Source of the DNA: Daucus carota subsp. sativus | Lineage: Eukaryota; Streptophyta; Magnoliopsida; Apiales; Apiaceae | Direction: 5' to 3' | Assembly (NCBI RefSeq): GCF_001625215.2 | Contig: NC_030387.2 | Coordinates: 310,001-374,000 of the forward strand | Length of the DNA: 64,000 nt | In this document: one piece after another, positions 43,701 through 55,324 of the stretch | Layout of the letters: each line of letters begins with the position of its first letter | Numbering within the stretch: position 1 is the first letter of the stretch | The notes under the pieces: generated by a model | What the model was told of the DNA's origin: nothing | Databases searched by the model: none | Seen by the model: only the letters and a program-made list of their open reading frames with translations | Translations under genes and position numbers: made by a program

Positions 43701-45291
43701 TCATCGTTAGAAATTTCCTAGTCTGCTTTTGTCCTCTTAACAATATTCTCTCCCCACTATCATCTTTTAGACTCACGCGTTTTCGCCTACAATTAATCTG
43801 AGCATCATAGCGTGTTAACCAATCCATCCCCAGAATCACATCAAACTCTCCTAACTTAAAAGGAATTAAATCTACAACAAAAAGTTGTTTCTGAATCATT
43901 ACTTCACAACTAGGACACACTCGGTCCACAAGAATGGTATCTTGATTCGCTATCTCTATATTCATAGGTTCCGCTAATGGTATCGGATCAATTCCCAACT
44001 TTTGCATGAATCTTACAGAAATAAATGATTTGGTAGCACCCGAATCAATCAATACACAAGCATCTTGAGAATTTACTGTAAGCGTACCTGAGATAACATC
44101 ATTATCAACTACAGCATCCTTCAGAGTCATGTTGAAAGTGCGCGCAGTTGGTTTGCTGCCTCCTGGTGGTGCTGGTAGCCTTGGAACACTACTCTCCTTT
44201 TGCGCAGAGCGACAATCTTTAGCCATATGACCCTTCTTTCCACACTTATAGCAAGTAATAACTTTCTCCTTGCATCGAGATGCGATGTGACCTTTCTGTC
44301 CACAAAGATAGCAAGTAATAGACTCTTGATAACACGGTGCTGGATGTCTCTTCCCACAGGTTTTGCACTCAGGTTGTGGCGGTTTCTCCTGAAGAAAGTG
44401 TGCAGACTGTGGTAGCTTAGTCCTCTGACTCCCTTCACTGCCATCTCGGCTACCTGCCCGAAGATTCCCTTCCTTCCGAAATTCTTTATTAAGAAAAGGC
44501 TTCTTAACTTTTTGATTCCACAGCTTCTTCCCTTGGCTTCGTTCAAACTGAGGAGCTTTACGCTTGTTATCATTTCTTTCCCGGTTATAGAGTTCGCTCC
44601 CTTTTTCCACAATAGCAGCTTTCTGTACCAGAGTCGCATAATTAGTAAGTTCAAAGACAGCTACCCTATTCTGAATCCAAGGCTTCAGTCCCTGTTGGAA
44701 GCGAAGAGCTCTCTTCTCATCTGTATCAACATGATGTGGCACAAACCTTGATAGTTCCGAAAATTTGGTCTCGTATTCAGCCACAGATAAATTCCCCTGT
44801 TTAAGCTCTAGAAACTGTAGCTCCATTTGATTTTCGAGGTATTTAGGGTAGTACTTTTCTAGGAAGAGTTTAGTAAACCTATCCCAGGTTACGATACCAG
44901 TACCCTCTAGCCCCCTTCTTGCTTCCCACCAAAAACTAGCTTCCCCTTTAAGCATATAAGTCGCAAACAACGTTTTCTTTTCATCTTCCACACCCACTAT
45001 TTCGAAAGCTTTCTCAATTTCTTTTAACCAGGTTCTTGCTACAATAGGATCAGTGGTTCCTTTGAACTCAGGAGGGCGTACTGCTTGAAAAGTTTTGAAA
45101 GTTACTGTTGGTTTAGGTGGTTGGCTAGTTGAGCCTTGGTGGGGGTTGTTGGGATTGTTTCGGGCTTGTTGCTGTAGAAAGTTAAAGAACATCTGCATCA
45201 TTTGGGGATTAAAATTTTCAAATCCGGGAGGTGGACCTTCTGGTGTTTCTTGGTTTTGTTCTGGTGGGGTTTCATTTGGCTGTTGATCCAT
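40720..45291 (-). CDS. Gag-pol polyprotein with chromodomain (Tekay-like Ty3/gypsy)
   Basis: A single open frame. The start MDQQPNE at 45291 is preferred over an in-frame ATG 12 codons upstream. Positions below count from that upstream ATG. Gag domain at about 80-270 ([18 protein letters not shown]). Two zinc knuckles, [14 protein letters not shown] and [14 protein letters not shown], at about 345-385. Aspartic protease with DSGATKS near 425. Reverse transcriptase at about 600-830 with FIDDILIYS near 760. RNase H begins near 910 (SDASHKGLG). Integrase at about 1110-1370 has the HHCC zinc site, [16 protein letters not shown] and the TDGQSERT region. A C-terminal chromodomain ([19 protein letters not shown]) lies at about 1475-1530 and could steer insertion to heterochromatin. 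No stops or frameshifts, so it is potentially active. Confidence 0.96.
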   Translation of the reverse strand: MDQQPNETPPEQNQETPEGPPPGFENFNPQMMQMFFNFLQQQARNNPNNPHQGSTSQPPKPTVTFKTFQAVRPPEFKGTTDPIVARTWLKEIEKAFEIVGVEDEKKTLFATYMLKGEASFWWEARRGLEGTGIVTWDRFTKLFLEKYYPKYLENQMELQFLELKQGNLSVAEYETKFSELSRFVPHHVDTDEKRALRFQQGLKPWIQNRVAVFELTNYATLVQKAAIVEKGSELYNRERNDNKRKAPQFERSQGKKLWNQKVKKPFLNKEFRKEGNLRAGSRDGSEGSQRTKLPQSAHFLQEKPPQPECKTCGKRHPAPCYQESITCYLCGQKGHIASRCKEKVITCYKCGKKGHMAKDCRSAQKESSVPRLPAPPGGSKPTARTFNMTLKDAVVDNDVISGTLTVNSQDACVLIDSGATKSFISVRFMQKLGIDPIPLAEPMNIEIANQDTILVDRVCPSCEVMIQKQLFVVDLIPFKLGEFDVILGMDWLTRYDAQINCRRKRVSLKDDSGERILLRGQKQTRKFLTMIQAKKLLRQGSQAYLAYVIDTKKQTPKIEEIPVVNEYKDVFPDELPGLPPDREIEFTIDLVPGTAPISKAPYRMAPVEMKELATQLQELLEKGVIRPSISPWGAPVLFVKKKDGSMRLCIDYRELNKVTIKNKYPLPRIDDLFDQLKGAAHFSKIDLRSGYHQLKIKPEDVPKTAFRTRYGHYEFLVMPFGLTNAPAAFMDLMNRVFKKYLDKFVIVFIDDILIYSKTREEHAEHLRTTLEVLRKERLYAKFSKCEFWLGQVQFLGHVVSKDGISVDPAKIEAVTNWERPRTPTEVRSFLGLAGYYRRFVQDFAKIATPLTRLTRKEEKFEWTPKCEESFQELKKRLTTAPVLTLPDDSGSFVIYSDASHKGLGCVLMQHMKVIAYASRQLKEYELRYPTHDLELAAIVFALKIWRHYLYGEKCEIYTDHKSLKYLFTQKELNMRQRRWLELIKDYDCSINYHPGKANVVADALSRKERLNLLTIPVELRKDIEKLELEIKDLSLEGERVYVMLVQPELLEKIKRCQEKVMEEQRNELSGEEYLCPKDEKGIKRFDNRIWIPKVDELKGEILSEAHDSRYSIHPGSTKMYQDLKKHYWWPNMKREIAEWVSKCLTCQRVKAEHQRPSGLLQPLEIPEWKWEHITMDFIMGLPQTRLKHDAIWVIIDRLTKSAHFLPISEKYTIEKLVGMYLKEIVTRHGVPVSIVSDRDARFTSRFWQTFQECLGTKLNLSTAYHPQTDGQSERTIQTIEDMLRACSLDFKGSWDDHLPLVEFAYNNSYHSSIGMAPYEALYGRKCRSPLCWGEVGEKRVLGPELIEQTKQSVETIKKRLVAAQDRQRKYADLGRRDMSFDVGEKVLLKVSPWKGVVRFGKRNKLSPRYIGPFEILKKVGSVSYQLALPPDLQHIHDVFHVSLLKAYKTDSRHILKYEPINVQPDLTYEERTVRIIDTKLQELRTKKVKLVKVIWQNRAVEEATWELEDEMRKNHPSLFNDEP

Positions 45292-45327
45292 CTTGTTTCT
45301 ACAAAAGTGGTTATAAAATATTAGCAA

Positions 45328-46097
45328 TATAATTCACAATTCAACATGGTTTGTAGCCAGGTTATATCACAGGTTTAAAAAGGTCAATAATATATTTATC
45401 ACAAGGAAATCTTTCCAATAATGGTAAACAATCGAACGTTGAAAGTTTGTCAAATGTTTAATTTATGAAACCAAGTGTTAGGGTGAGTTAATGGAAACTT
45501 ACTAGTTTGAAAGAGAAGTTTGCAAATCTCAAATTTCCGGTTTAGGTTTTAAATAGAAAAGAAATAGTTCAAGTTTTTTTTTTTATAGAAGATGTTTAAC
45601 AGTTTCAAACCTTGGAAAAGAAAGTTATAAATCGAGGATACATATGAATAATATAAATGCGAGCAATGGGTTAAGAAGTACATCAATAATCATGGCAATA
45701 GTGCAATAATTTAACCATCCATCATCCATAACCGTAATCATCATAAAGTACAAGGGTTTAGATACAAATACATCTCAACCATCTAAATCTGTCACATGAC
45801 CATACTAATCCATCATCATCACAATACCTAAACATAATTTGTCCATCTATATATATCATACTGGCATATCATGAGAATATACAAAAGAGCCTAACTACAT
45901 CACTAGATGCCAGGAGGATCAACTGATCGATGCCATCAAGTCTGCATAAAAAAAAATAAGAACATGCACGACTTTCTAGCTCGATACTATACAATGTCAG
46001 TAGTCAAAATATATGCCATAATAATACTCGGGATACACTTATACCAGTAGTGTTAACCCGCCAAAAGAAGTAGTCCGTGCCAAGATGAAGTGGAAGA
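45328..46097. other. Leader between the extra ORF and gag
   Basis: AT-rich, no frame of note. It presumably carries leader or packaging signals of the element. Confidence 0.4.
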
Positions 46098-47243
46098 TCA
46101 GGGTCCAAAGAGCTCGGAAACCCTGCGGTGAAACTCTCCCTGAGCACTCGCAACATAGTCAGCAACCCGTGTGGCATCAAGGTGCCCAGAACTGGTAGAT
46201 GGAAGACGCTGGATGTTTGAGGTCAACCCCTCAAACACCGAGACAGCTATCTGATGTACAATCTCCACACTGAACTCGCGCGGTGCAGATCCTGAACTCT
46301 CTGGAATAGCACTAGGACCAGATGGTCCCCCAGTCTGTATCAAAGCATTGTAAGCAGCAGATAACTCTATATACCTCCCTGTCATAGTGTGAAGCTGTCG
46401 AAGTGTAGCCATCCGAGAAGAAAGTGATGCAGAACCCCCATCTGGTGGAGTCACAGAGGATACCGGTACAGATACCGGTGCATATCCAGGAACTGATGCT
46501 GGTAAGGTCATCTCCGGGTAAGTCATAGCAGGGACTGTAGCAGCCATCTGTATAGTAGGTGGTGGAATGTCCCAGGCAGCATACATAGAGTCCGATAAAG
46601 CAATCTGCACAGGAACCGGGGCTGGTGCCGTGATAATCTCCGAGATAGGAACATAGATTCCCACAGTAGCAATCCCCGAGTCTGAGACCTCAATCCTCGG
46701 GTCAGTAAAAGTATACACCGGCTGGAAATCACCGGTGCTAAAAGCAGGAACCTCACCAACTGAGGCCATGAACTGAGAGGTAGAGAAGTCAAATCTGTAG
46801 CGATCAGTAGCAGGTGTCATCGATGGAAATGAAAAAGCAGACATCTCGGATGATGTCGTCTGAAAACCTCGAAGTAGCTCAGATAGGAATGGATCCCCTC
46901 CACTCTCCGAGGCATAAGTCCCCAGCGTCGGAGTATGTAAAGCAGCAGTGGTGACGGTAGAAACAGAGAGCATATCTGACAGAGATCTGAAAGGGGAACT
47001 AGACCCCTCCCCCTCGACAGCAGCAGCAGAAACTGGAGTACCGGGGGGTGTAGGTACCACCTCCTCGCTAACCAGGTCTATAATCTCCGGTGGTGGGGGC
47101 TCCAAGATCTGAAGAGATGTGTCCACCGAGTCGCTCTCGATCCCCATAAACTCCTCAGAAGGATCACTCTCGGTACCAGAGTCCGAATAGCCATGGGGGT
47201 AAGGTGTAGCTGGTCTGCCAACAGTAGTGCTAGGTCCTACCAT
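46098..47243 (-). CDS. Extra ORF between 5' LTR and gag, function unknown
   Basis: A 381-residue frame on the same strand as gag-pol, with a clean ATG (MVGPSTTVGRPATPYPHGYS). The protein is rich in Ser, Thr, Pro and acidic residues (ESDPSEEFMG, EPPPPEIIDLVSEE), with a more ordered C-terminal third (QIAVSVFEGLTSNIQRL, YVASAQGEFHRRVSELFGP). No CCHC, protease or membrane segment is seen. It sits about 0.8 kb before gag and would be translated first from a full-length RNA. Tekay elements are usually described with gag-pol alone, so this is an added gene. It could be a captured or gag-related accessory protein; I do not assign a role. Confidence 0.7.
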   Translation of the reverse strand: MVGPSTTVGRPATPYPHGYSDSGTESDPSEEFMGIESDSVDTSLQILEPPPPEIIDLVSEEVVPTPPGTPVSAAAVEGEGSSSPFRSLSDMLSVSTVTTAALHTPTLGTYASESGGDPFLSELLRGFQTTSSEMSAFSFPSMTPATDRYRFDFSTSQFMASVGEVPAFSTGDFQPVYTFTDPRIEVSDSGIATVGIYVPISEIITAPAPVPVQIALSDSMYAAWDIPPPTIQMAATVPAMTYPEMTLPASVPGYAPVSVPVSSVTPPDGGSASLSSRMATLRQLHTMTGRYIELSAAYNALIQTGGPSGPSAIPESSGSAPREFSVEIVHQIAVSVFEGLTSNIQRLPSTSSGHLDATRVADYVASAQGEFHRRVSELFGP

Positions 47244-47453
47244 CTACAGTACAAACAAGGAAATATCACCACCAGACACTAATACATATAAATATAATCA
47301 TATTTCCATAACTAAAAGTTTATCTACCGTCCGAGATCTAGGGTATAAATTCTTTTACCCTCCCGCAAGTATATACATACATATACCTATATCTTTACTA
47401 CGCTCCCCCACGTTATATTCCTAGGGTTCCCGTTTCCTAAGAATATAACCTAC

Positions 47454-47465
47454 GCTCTGATGCCA
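47454..47465 (-). other. Primer binding site of the Tekay-like element
   Basis: The minus strand reads TGGCATCAGAGC, an iMet-type variant, 4 nt inside the 5' LTR. Confidence 0.8.
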
Positions 47466-47469
47466 AAAC

Positions 47470-49655
47470 TGTAACGCCCCCAAACCCGTATTTCACAGAT
47501 TTAGGTCGTCACAAGAAATTCAGCAACCTGCATGCATTACATAACTTGTCCCACAAGTTCCAGGGTCTAACATCCACTTACAAATAGTCTAGATTACGAT
47601 TACAATAATAAGTCCAAGGTTACAAACTATTATTAATATAATAAGAGTAAACATCGGTGTCACGGAGATGAGCCTTCGCACCCTTTGTATCCTTCGAACT
47701 TCACGCCTTGCCCTTGCCCTTGACGTTACCCTCTTTCTGATTGTCCTTCTCAGTCTCGCCATATTCTGTCTTCACTGTTTGAAAGAAAAATAGAGAATTT
47801 CGCAAGTATGAGCAATTAAATAGCTCAGCAAGTCCAATGCTATGAAAAGGTATTTGCTAAGAAATCAAAAAGCTCACATTACTATGGTGGCACATAGTAA
47901 AAAGAAGTAGCATAGAACCACACATAGAGAATGAACATTTTAAAGATTAAGGAATATACGATACTGGTCTCCATCCTTGACGGTTCCACCTCATGGCTCG
48001 ATCACCGCCATTTGGTAACAACCATCCTGTGTCGCCCTCGCAGTCTGATCGCGACCGTCGAATGGCGCCACCCACAATTTCCACACTTTGCTAGCACAAG
48101 GGTTATCACTTTCAACCCTCAAATTCTTACCCCACAAAGAGAATTTATATTTCCACCACTTCCACGAATGTAATTCATTCGTGTTGACCAGTTGTAAGCA
48201 GCTTTCTCCAGACCATTAGAAAATGTCTCGGCACCAAAGGAGATTTCCAACTCTTTTTCTTGGATGTGAACAAATACACCCAGCAGTACAACTTGGAAAA
48301 ATTATACCCAAAGAAGGTAAATAATCCAAATAGAAGGGAATACAAGTCCAGAAAGGAGATGAAGAGTCAACCGATTGGTTGTTAATTAGAGGGTATAGAA
48401 CAGTAATTATTCAAGATTTGGTATAAAGTGGGAGGAGTGGAAGAGGAAATATCGACAAGGACTTGGCACGGAATAACCCATTCGTAGACGAGAATCACGA
48501 ATAAAAGAAATCTTTAATGGACCGTTTACTAACGGAAGTGAGGATTCAAAATATAAGTTAAAAGCGTTACTTCATGCTAGGGTGTAGCGAATAAAATTGA
48601 GAAGACAAATAGTTTCTTTGAATACAAGTGTGGAAAGAGGTAACACCGATATTAAAATATTACGAAGGGTAACAGTCAACCCGAAATAGAGGTGGACTTA
48701 GTTAACGAAGAATGTGAGTATTTAATTTGAGCAAGACCCTAATATTCCGTTTCTGGCCCGTCTTCACGAAGTAAACGACCGGCGATTAATTAATCGGAAT
48801 CTCAGATATACAATAAATTATTGAGCAGAACATATCTGAAATAATAATAACAACATAAATCCGGCACATCAAGAGAGCAGGATAAAGTGGACTTGCCTGA
48901 TTACTTCCGCTACTAGCTTGGTCCAAAAAGATAATTAAACGTGACTGCTTACTAGCAGTTAATTCTCTAATAAAACAGAAACAAGAGATTTAGTATTTAA
49001 TATTAAACAAGGAGTCTCGATTAACTATTATAACGACTTAACACCCTTGCCACCATTATCTTATTTAACCAATTTACCAATTAATGTTTTCTAAACTAAC
49101 TTGTCAATTAACCTTTAAATCTCAACGTTTTATTATTCTTAAATATCCGCTCCAACACAATTACTATCCTAAATTCCCAAAATCCACCTTGGTACTCACA
49201 TAGATTGTTAAGTCTTTTATTTTAATATTAATTAGTATTAACTAATCCCTCCTTTCCTCATAAAATAGACAAGGTGTTTCTTTTATTATCAATTTGTTAA
49301 TATATAATCCAAATTATTAATTAACCTCTAAACCTCAACTTAAATACCCCAAACCAATTTAATTATGGTCCCAATAAATCCTAAACTCCCAAAATTTCAC
49401 AACTTAGTCATATAATTCTAAATTTTTATTTTAGTCCAAGTCTCTCAACCCCAACTAATTCTTTAATATATATTATTATGATTTATATCCTAATTTTCCA
49501 TCCAATCAACTTTATTAAGCATATTACCATTAATTAAATCCCAGCTGCCAATTTACTCTCCTACCCCTGCTCACCCACCACCCTGCTATACCTCCGACGG
49601 CGGCTCCGGTGGCTTCGCCGCCGTACACCCTCCCCTGAACCTCTCTACCCACCAG

Positions 49656-49719
<64 letters not shown>

Positions 49720-50819
49720 GTCGCGCGTTCACGGCGACTCTACAGCCACCAACGGTGGTCCTGCCACCGTTCTGCCACCTCCCTCGCTCGGCCTTCTCCG
49801 ACCTACAGCCACCATCGTCGTCGACGATGGGGCTCCTACCCCTCCCAACTCCATCATCAACCCACCTCCACCTCTCTACCACCCCTCTCCCTGCGATTCG
49901 AGGCGTCGCGGTGGTGTAGCCACCGTCGACCGCCACAGCTCCGTCCCCGACGGCCACCATTCAGCCCATCCAACACCACTCTCCCCCCCCTTAAACTCAA
50001 ACCCCAATTTAATTTCAGTAATCATTCATCAAAACACAAAAGCCCCAACTCAATTCATAAACCCTAACCCTAATTTTGAAATCGATTTGGGGGAAAATGT
50101 GTACCACCCTCGTACACCCTCTGCTTGTATTCACTTCTCACCCAAGCTCCAAAACCCCCAACTTAATTTAATCAAGCACTCGCAACTCCCAAAAAAAAAC
50201 TCTCAAATTAAATAAAACCCTAGTTTAAGCTTAATTGGGTAAAGTGGGGACACAACTATATACACAGGTACACATCACAGTATCAATAAAAGAAATAGAA
50301 AGAGTGTACTACTGCCAGTGATAAGCACATGGATGTTTCACACTAAAGTGGGTCCAAGCACCCATGCTCAACGATTAAACATTTGTGAAGTAGTTATTTA
50401 ATACTATCACAGATGGAAGTCAAAATTTATTACCTTGTCTGCAGTTACTAAATCTCCTTGTCAATCTTTACTTCAAACCCCACTTTCCTTCTTCTCCGCT
50501 GGTCTTTGCCCTCTTGTGTTAACTAGTGCCCGACTGAACTATCCACTAACCCTCTGGTATTTATAATATTAATTATAGATAATTGCACCCAAGGACAATT
50601 TTATTAATACCTTATTCCTATGAGGTCCTTGCGAGCAATTAGAAATATTTCTATTTATTATTGCTACTATCGTTGGTGTACTCAAAAATATTTAATTAAT
50701 ACATATTTCTTGCATATTTTAATAAGAAATTATGTATATAACAAAAATAAATTCCACCAAACTTAATAATTAAATTCGTAAATTATGGACGACTTACTAG
50801 TGAAAATATGGTCATTACA
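47470..50819 (-). repeat. 5' LTR of the Tekay-like element (3,350 bp)
   Basis: It matches 37361-40686 throughout apart from a longer (CT)n run near 49656-49717 and a couple of substitutions. The Arg/Gly-rich frame inside (49586-49960) comes from the repeat and GC-rich patch and is not counted as a gene. Confidence 0.95.
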
Positions 50820-50824
50820 AGATT

Positions 50825-51170
50825 GATAATTATGTTTAAATATTTTATAAATAGTCCGGGTGGGAAGAAAATATTATGAGTAACGATACATACATTTGTG
50901 TGTTAAAGTCTTAAAATGACTAATAAATTTTTGGAGCCATTGGCACAACTAGTTTGAATTATTTGTTTGTTAATATAATTACATTATTTAGTATATTAAG
51001 ATCAAGTTATTAACTCTTTTTTTATTGAAAATTTTGTAGGAGTTTTATGTTGTATGTATACACTTCATTCATGTTTCTTTTTTGACTTGGAGATAGAGAA
51101 AACTGCAAAATAAAACACAAGAAGATACTATAAGGTCAGGATTATATTTTGCCTTCTTTTTATTGTATTG
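50825..51170. other. Flank right of the Tekay-like element, no gene
   Basis: AT-rich continuation of the interrupted F-G intergenic DNA. I see nothing coding. Confidence 0.5.
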
Positions 51171-52045
51171 CACTCTATTCATTTATTGCAATAAATATTC
51201 TGTGTGTTGATTAAAAAATACAATTTATCAAATATTATAAATTTAATGGACTTTCTGCTGAACAATAACGGAATTCCCATTTGAATAAATTTTATTGAGT
51301 TCATTGAATTTTTTTTAAAGTTGATCTTTTGTGTAACGACACAATGAGATGACACAAAAGATCAAGGTTAAATTGTTGATCACTTTAAGAAAGGGCTAGA
51401 ATATGACTAGGAATATTAAAAAATTCTATACGTTGTTATGGATTCTTTGTATGACGTTTACGAGAGATTAAGAACATTTTGTGAAAGTGTCCACGTCACG
51501 GATTGTCTGATCAATTGAAGATCTAAACATTCTACAATGGACGACATTACCCAGTTTGCTATTGATGGAATAGTTAGGGTTTCACTGACAAACCGATAAT
51601 TGGAGGATAATTTTGAGATATTAGATGATATTACTTCACATAATTAGAGCAAATAATCGAATGAGTTGAAAGAAGGTAGCACGGAGAGCCAAGTTGATCC
51701 ATTGAAGAATTTCTTATGAAACCTCAAGTTAAATATCCAAGAATCAAAAAGCTTGTTTATCCTACTTCCCCGTATCCAGCTCAATGCTCACGAAATTAAA
51801 AACAACATAAGAAGTTTCAAAATTTCATGAACTTCTTCAAGAAGTTTTTCATAAAACCCTTTTATTCAAGCATTGGATCAGATGGAGGAATTCGAAGAGT
51901 TTTGGCATTAATGAAAGATTTTAGTGCTATTCAATATAGAAAATTTTGGTTGAGATTTGTGTGATTTGGATGCGTGTTTAAAGTTGATGCCTTTGTGTGT
52001 TTTCTTATCAATCTTGCACAATTATTAGTTGAAGCCATTGTTTAC
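51171..52045 (+). pseudogene. Degenerate Ty3/gypsy gag relic before gene G
   Basis: A copy of the relic at 32690-33990. Shared words include CATTTATTGCAATAAATA, GATCAATTGAAGATCTAAAC and the later CTTTTATTCAAGCATTGGATCAG. It is full of stops and ends at the CACTA element start. Confidence 0.6.
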
Positions 52046-52048
52046 ATT

Positions 52049-53095
52049 CAGTACAACAAACAGGGCTATTTACAACGAATAACTTACGATGGATTTTCTG
52101 CGCGCCTCAACTTACGAAGGAAATTTGGAATCCATTGTAAGATGTTTCGACAAAAACCCAATCTGTCGTAAGTATAGTTTTTTACCCCCCTCCGTTTTTT
52201 ATTATTTGACGTTTTGTCTTTTGGCACACACTTTTAAGTGCTTTCACCTTGTAGTTGAAAATATTATTTTTCATTAACTATTTTTTGTAAATTAAAATTT
52301 TGATTATATATTTTGTTCACTAAAAGAATTTTAATAAATAATATTTTTACCTACACGGTCAAAGGACTTAAAATTGTGTGCCAAAAGTCAAAGCGTTAAA
52401 TAATAAAAAACAGAGAGCTAGAGTAATCATTAAATATTACATAACGTGGCCGTGAACTTGCGACGGATAATCCCGTCCGTCATAAGTATCTTATTTAAAT
52501 ATTTTTCCTTAATTAAAAATAATCAAAAAAAAGTGACACATCTCAGAACCATGTCGTTTTAGCATGGGACCTTACCACGAATTTTCAGTATTTCATTATA
52601 AATTCGCCAACCATATTCAATATCACTAGTCACATTTACATAATCAGTTAAGAAATAATATATTTAAACTAACATACGAGAGATACAGGGATTATCGATA
52701 ATGTTTTGGATCTATTTTAAATGCCATAAAATGGTAAGAACAGAGAAAATTTCGAAGGACACATATGTCATCAGTTTGAGTTTTCTCCGGTATTTCTCAT
52801 GGAAGTTCATAATAATTCCGTCGTAAGATAACTACCGACAGAAAGTTCTGTCGCAAGATAAAAATTGCTCAAAAGCCCGTCAATTTCATCTCGACACATT
52901 TTTGGTGTCGGTCAATATTTATTATGCAATAGGTTTTGTCCTTTTTTTTAGTGTTAAGATGCATGCCAAAAATTGAGACGTTCTTTCGAACTTACTACTC
53001 GAGCAAAAATGACAGAATATTTTTGTCGTAATTTGGGAACTTAAGACGGATTTAAGCTTTAAATTCCGTCGCAAATAGGCGAGTTTGTTGTAGTG
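52049..53095. mobile_element. CACTA-type non-autonomous element, both ends present (G unit)
   Basis: The left end CAGTACAACAAAC and right end (inverse) CACTACAACAAAC differ by one base in 13. ATT flanks both sides (52046-52048, 53096-53098), the 3-bp CACTA duplication. The interior has CCGTCGTAAGATAACTACC-like subterminal words and no transposase. A Stowaway MITE is nested inside. Truncated relatives lie upstream of B, D, F, H and I. Confidence 0.8.
52185..52418. mobile_element. Stowaway-type MITE nested in the CACTA element (234 bp)
   Basis: The arms CTCCGTTTTTTATTATTTGAC and its near-complement (GTTAAATAATAAAAAACAGAG) pair over more than 30 bp, continuing through TTTTGGCACAC/GTGTGCCAAAA. 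It is flanked by TA. Confidence 0.75.
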
Positions 53096-53177
53096 ATTCT
53101 TGAGGCTGGAAGCTGGGAGTCGGTGAAGATTCGGTGAAGTTAAGCCTAGTTGAGTGAGACTACCACTTGCACATTTT

Positions 53178-53204
53178 CTCTTGTTCGTGCTTGTGGACAC
53201 ACAT
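53178..53204 (-). pseudogene. Inverted relic of a PR-10 5' end upstream of gene G
   Basis: The minus strand reads MCVHKHEQE from 53204 and retains AAGCACGAACAAGA exactly. It is more decayed than the F copy. Confidence 0.7.
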
Positions 53205-53225
53205 GATTTTTCTGCAAAACAATAA

Positions 53226-53528
53226 TGTTGTGTTTGGTCGGGATGAATGAAAATGGAGAGAATGGACTGAGATTTGAATTATAATTTAGTTGAATGTATA
53301 ATAAATTCATTCCTTCCATCATTCCATTCCTATCATCCTTAACTAGAGCTCAAACCCTCCATTTTTTGAAGGAATGCTTCATTTTACTTGTCATGCCAAT
53401 TTTCTACCCAAATCTTATCATGAAAATTTTGCACTCACTCATTTTTTTTAGAGTCCTCCCTCCGACACTCTATTTTTTTTTTTTTATTTATACTCATTCC
53501 ATTCCATTCACACCAACCAAACACAACA
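53226..53528. mobile_element. Tourist-like MITE upstream of gene G (303 bp)
   Basis: Ends TGTTGTGTTTGG and CCAAACACAACA, flanked by TAA on both sides. It is the same insertion site as in F, H and I. Confidence 0.8.
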
Positions 53529-54062
53529 TAACTTAACATATGAGAAAAGCAAAAGAAATCCGAGAAGGAACTGATGGTTTATGCTGTGAGATTGATACAA
53601 TGATATTAGAGAACTCGGATCAGCTGTTTAAAGTGCCACCACCCAAATGTAATGATAGATCTGGTCTAATATATATCGTAATATTATAGTAATGTATGTG
53701 TTTCATGCTTATTTCTTTTTAAGTTGATTCAAGATCATTCAGGATGATTTCAATACTCGGACAGATAGATGAGTAGCTAGATGTTGCAGAGAATTGAAGT
53801 TCTTAATGTTATTCTAGAAAGCATTGACTTGAATTTATGTTGATGCTGTCATATTTTCTTTGTAAGAATTAAAATTACAAACATGAGTTCTCGTATATAC
53901 CTTTGAACTCAAGCTAGTTAAGAGTCTTTCTAGAATATGATTTAAAGATTTAACGTGCACAGCACCTTGCATGTAAATTCCAATAATCTTTCAAGATCTT
54001 ATATTTATTTAATAGTTCTAAACCAAAACTGCATCAACATCCTGATATTCAGCTACTGGCAC

Positions 54063-54070
54063 TACAAATA
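54063..54070 (+). promoter_or_regulatory. TATA-like element of gene G (TACAAATA)
   Basis: 108 bp before the ATG. The W-box core TTGACT lies at 53824-53829. Confidence 0.5.
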
Positions 54071-54177
54071 GCTGCTTTGAGTTCTCTAATTTCATCATCT
54101 ACATCTCACAGCAAAAACCTCGAGTTCTTTTTCTTTGCTCATATATATATATTCTGCTATCATTCTCCAAGAAAATC

Positions 54178-54758
54178 ATGGGTCTCCAGAAGCACGAACA
54201 AGAAATTACCTCCTCACTATCAGCAGACAAAATATTTAATGGATTGATTGTTGATGTTGATACCATTTTCCCCAAGGCCACTCCCGGAGCTTACAAAAAT
54301 GTCGAAATCAAAGGTGATGGTGGAGTTGGAACCATCAAGCACATTACTCTACCTGATGGTTAGTTTCTTCTATATATATCAACTACTTAATTAATTGGTT
54401 ATCAGTAGGTTCATATAAAATGTATATTTAAAAATCTCATTAAATTAGTTTTATGCACTTTTATGAATATTCAGGCAGCCCATTCACAACAATGACCCTT
54501 AGAACTGATGCCCTGGACAAGGAGGCATGCACCGTCGAATACAGCATCATCGATGGAGACGTTCTGTTGGGACTCATTGACAAAGTTGAAACTCATCTTG
54601 TCGTTGTGCCAAATGCTGACGGAGGAAGCACCACCAAGACGACGACCATATTCCACACCAAAGGTGATGCTGTCGTCCCAGAAGAGAACATTAAGTATTC
54701 GGAGGAGCAGAACATATCGGTATTCAAGGCTATTGAGGCCTATCTCATTGCAAATTAA
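54178..54758 (+). CDS. PR10: PR-10/Bet v 1-family protein, gene G
   Basis: Exons are 54178-54358 and 54475-54758, 154 residues, P-loop at 46-54, Cys79. It differs from H and I only at Thr35 (from Ala) and Phe64 (from Val). Phe64 lies at the start of exon 2 in a strand of the sheet, so it may alter packing or the cavity (inference). The role is as for gene B. AATAAA lies at 54884. Confidence 0.95.
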
Positions 54759-54902
54759 TCACGTCTATGTGTGTGAGTGTGTGATTTCTATAACTCTCTG
54801 GTGTATGTTAATTGTGTGACAAGTACTTTTATGCTCCTGGATGAGTGATTAAGATCCAGTACTTCTGTTTGTTTGCTGAATCTAATAAAAAGAGACTCAA
54901 CT

Positions 54903-55322
54903 ATGCATGACATTCTCTCTACTATTGCAAGGCCTTACTGCAATAAATAATTTTCAGGTTGACAGAAAAATAATATAAGCTATCAACGACAACAAATTTA
55001 ATGGCCTTTCTCCTCAATATCATAATCCTCATTTTAGAAATTTTCTTGATCACAGCATTGATAACTTCAAGGTCAATGATGTTCCTAATTAAGGAGATTA
55101 TCATATTGAAGTTGAATAGTTGCTCACTTGAAAAAAAGGCTAGAGAATGGCTAGGAGACTCAAAATTTTCTACATTTTGATATAGATTATTAATTGTACG
55201 ATATATGAAGTTTATGAGAGGTTCAAGGGTCTTTTGTGAAACTCTCCACATGATACATTATGTGATCAATTGAAGATCCGAAAATTCTACAATGGGCCAA
55301 GCATACTGTTTGCCACTCAAGT
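54903..55322 (+). pseudogene. Degenerate Ty3/gypsy gag relic after gene G
   Basis: The same relic as after gene F, truncated about 420 bp in, where CACTA-like DNA begins. The minus frame 54922-55251 is a shadow. Confidence 0.6.
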
Positions 55323-55324
55323 TG

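Larger units (their letters stand above)
37361..50819 (-). mobile_element. Intact Ty3/gypsy chromovirus (Tekay-like), 13.46 kb, with TSD
   Basis: The element is complete on the minus strand and flanked by AGATT (37356-37360 and 50820-50824). Parts in order: 5' LTR 47470-50819, primer binding site 47454-47465, an extra ORF 46098-47243, gag-pol 40720-45291, polypurine tract 40687-40704 and 3' LTR 37361-40686. The chromodomain at the end of gag-pol and the very long LTRs suit the Tekay/Del clade. The LTRs are almost identical and all main frames are open, so insertion was recent. Confidence 0.95.

Noticed and set aside
44127-44654. 175-codon minus frame inside gag-pol
   Set aside because: An alternative frame of the zinc-knuckle region of the 1535-codon polyprotein.
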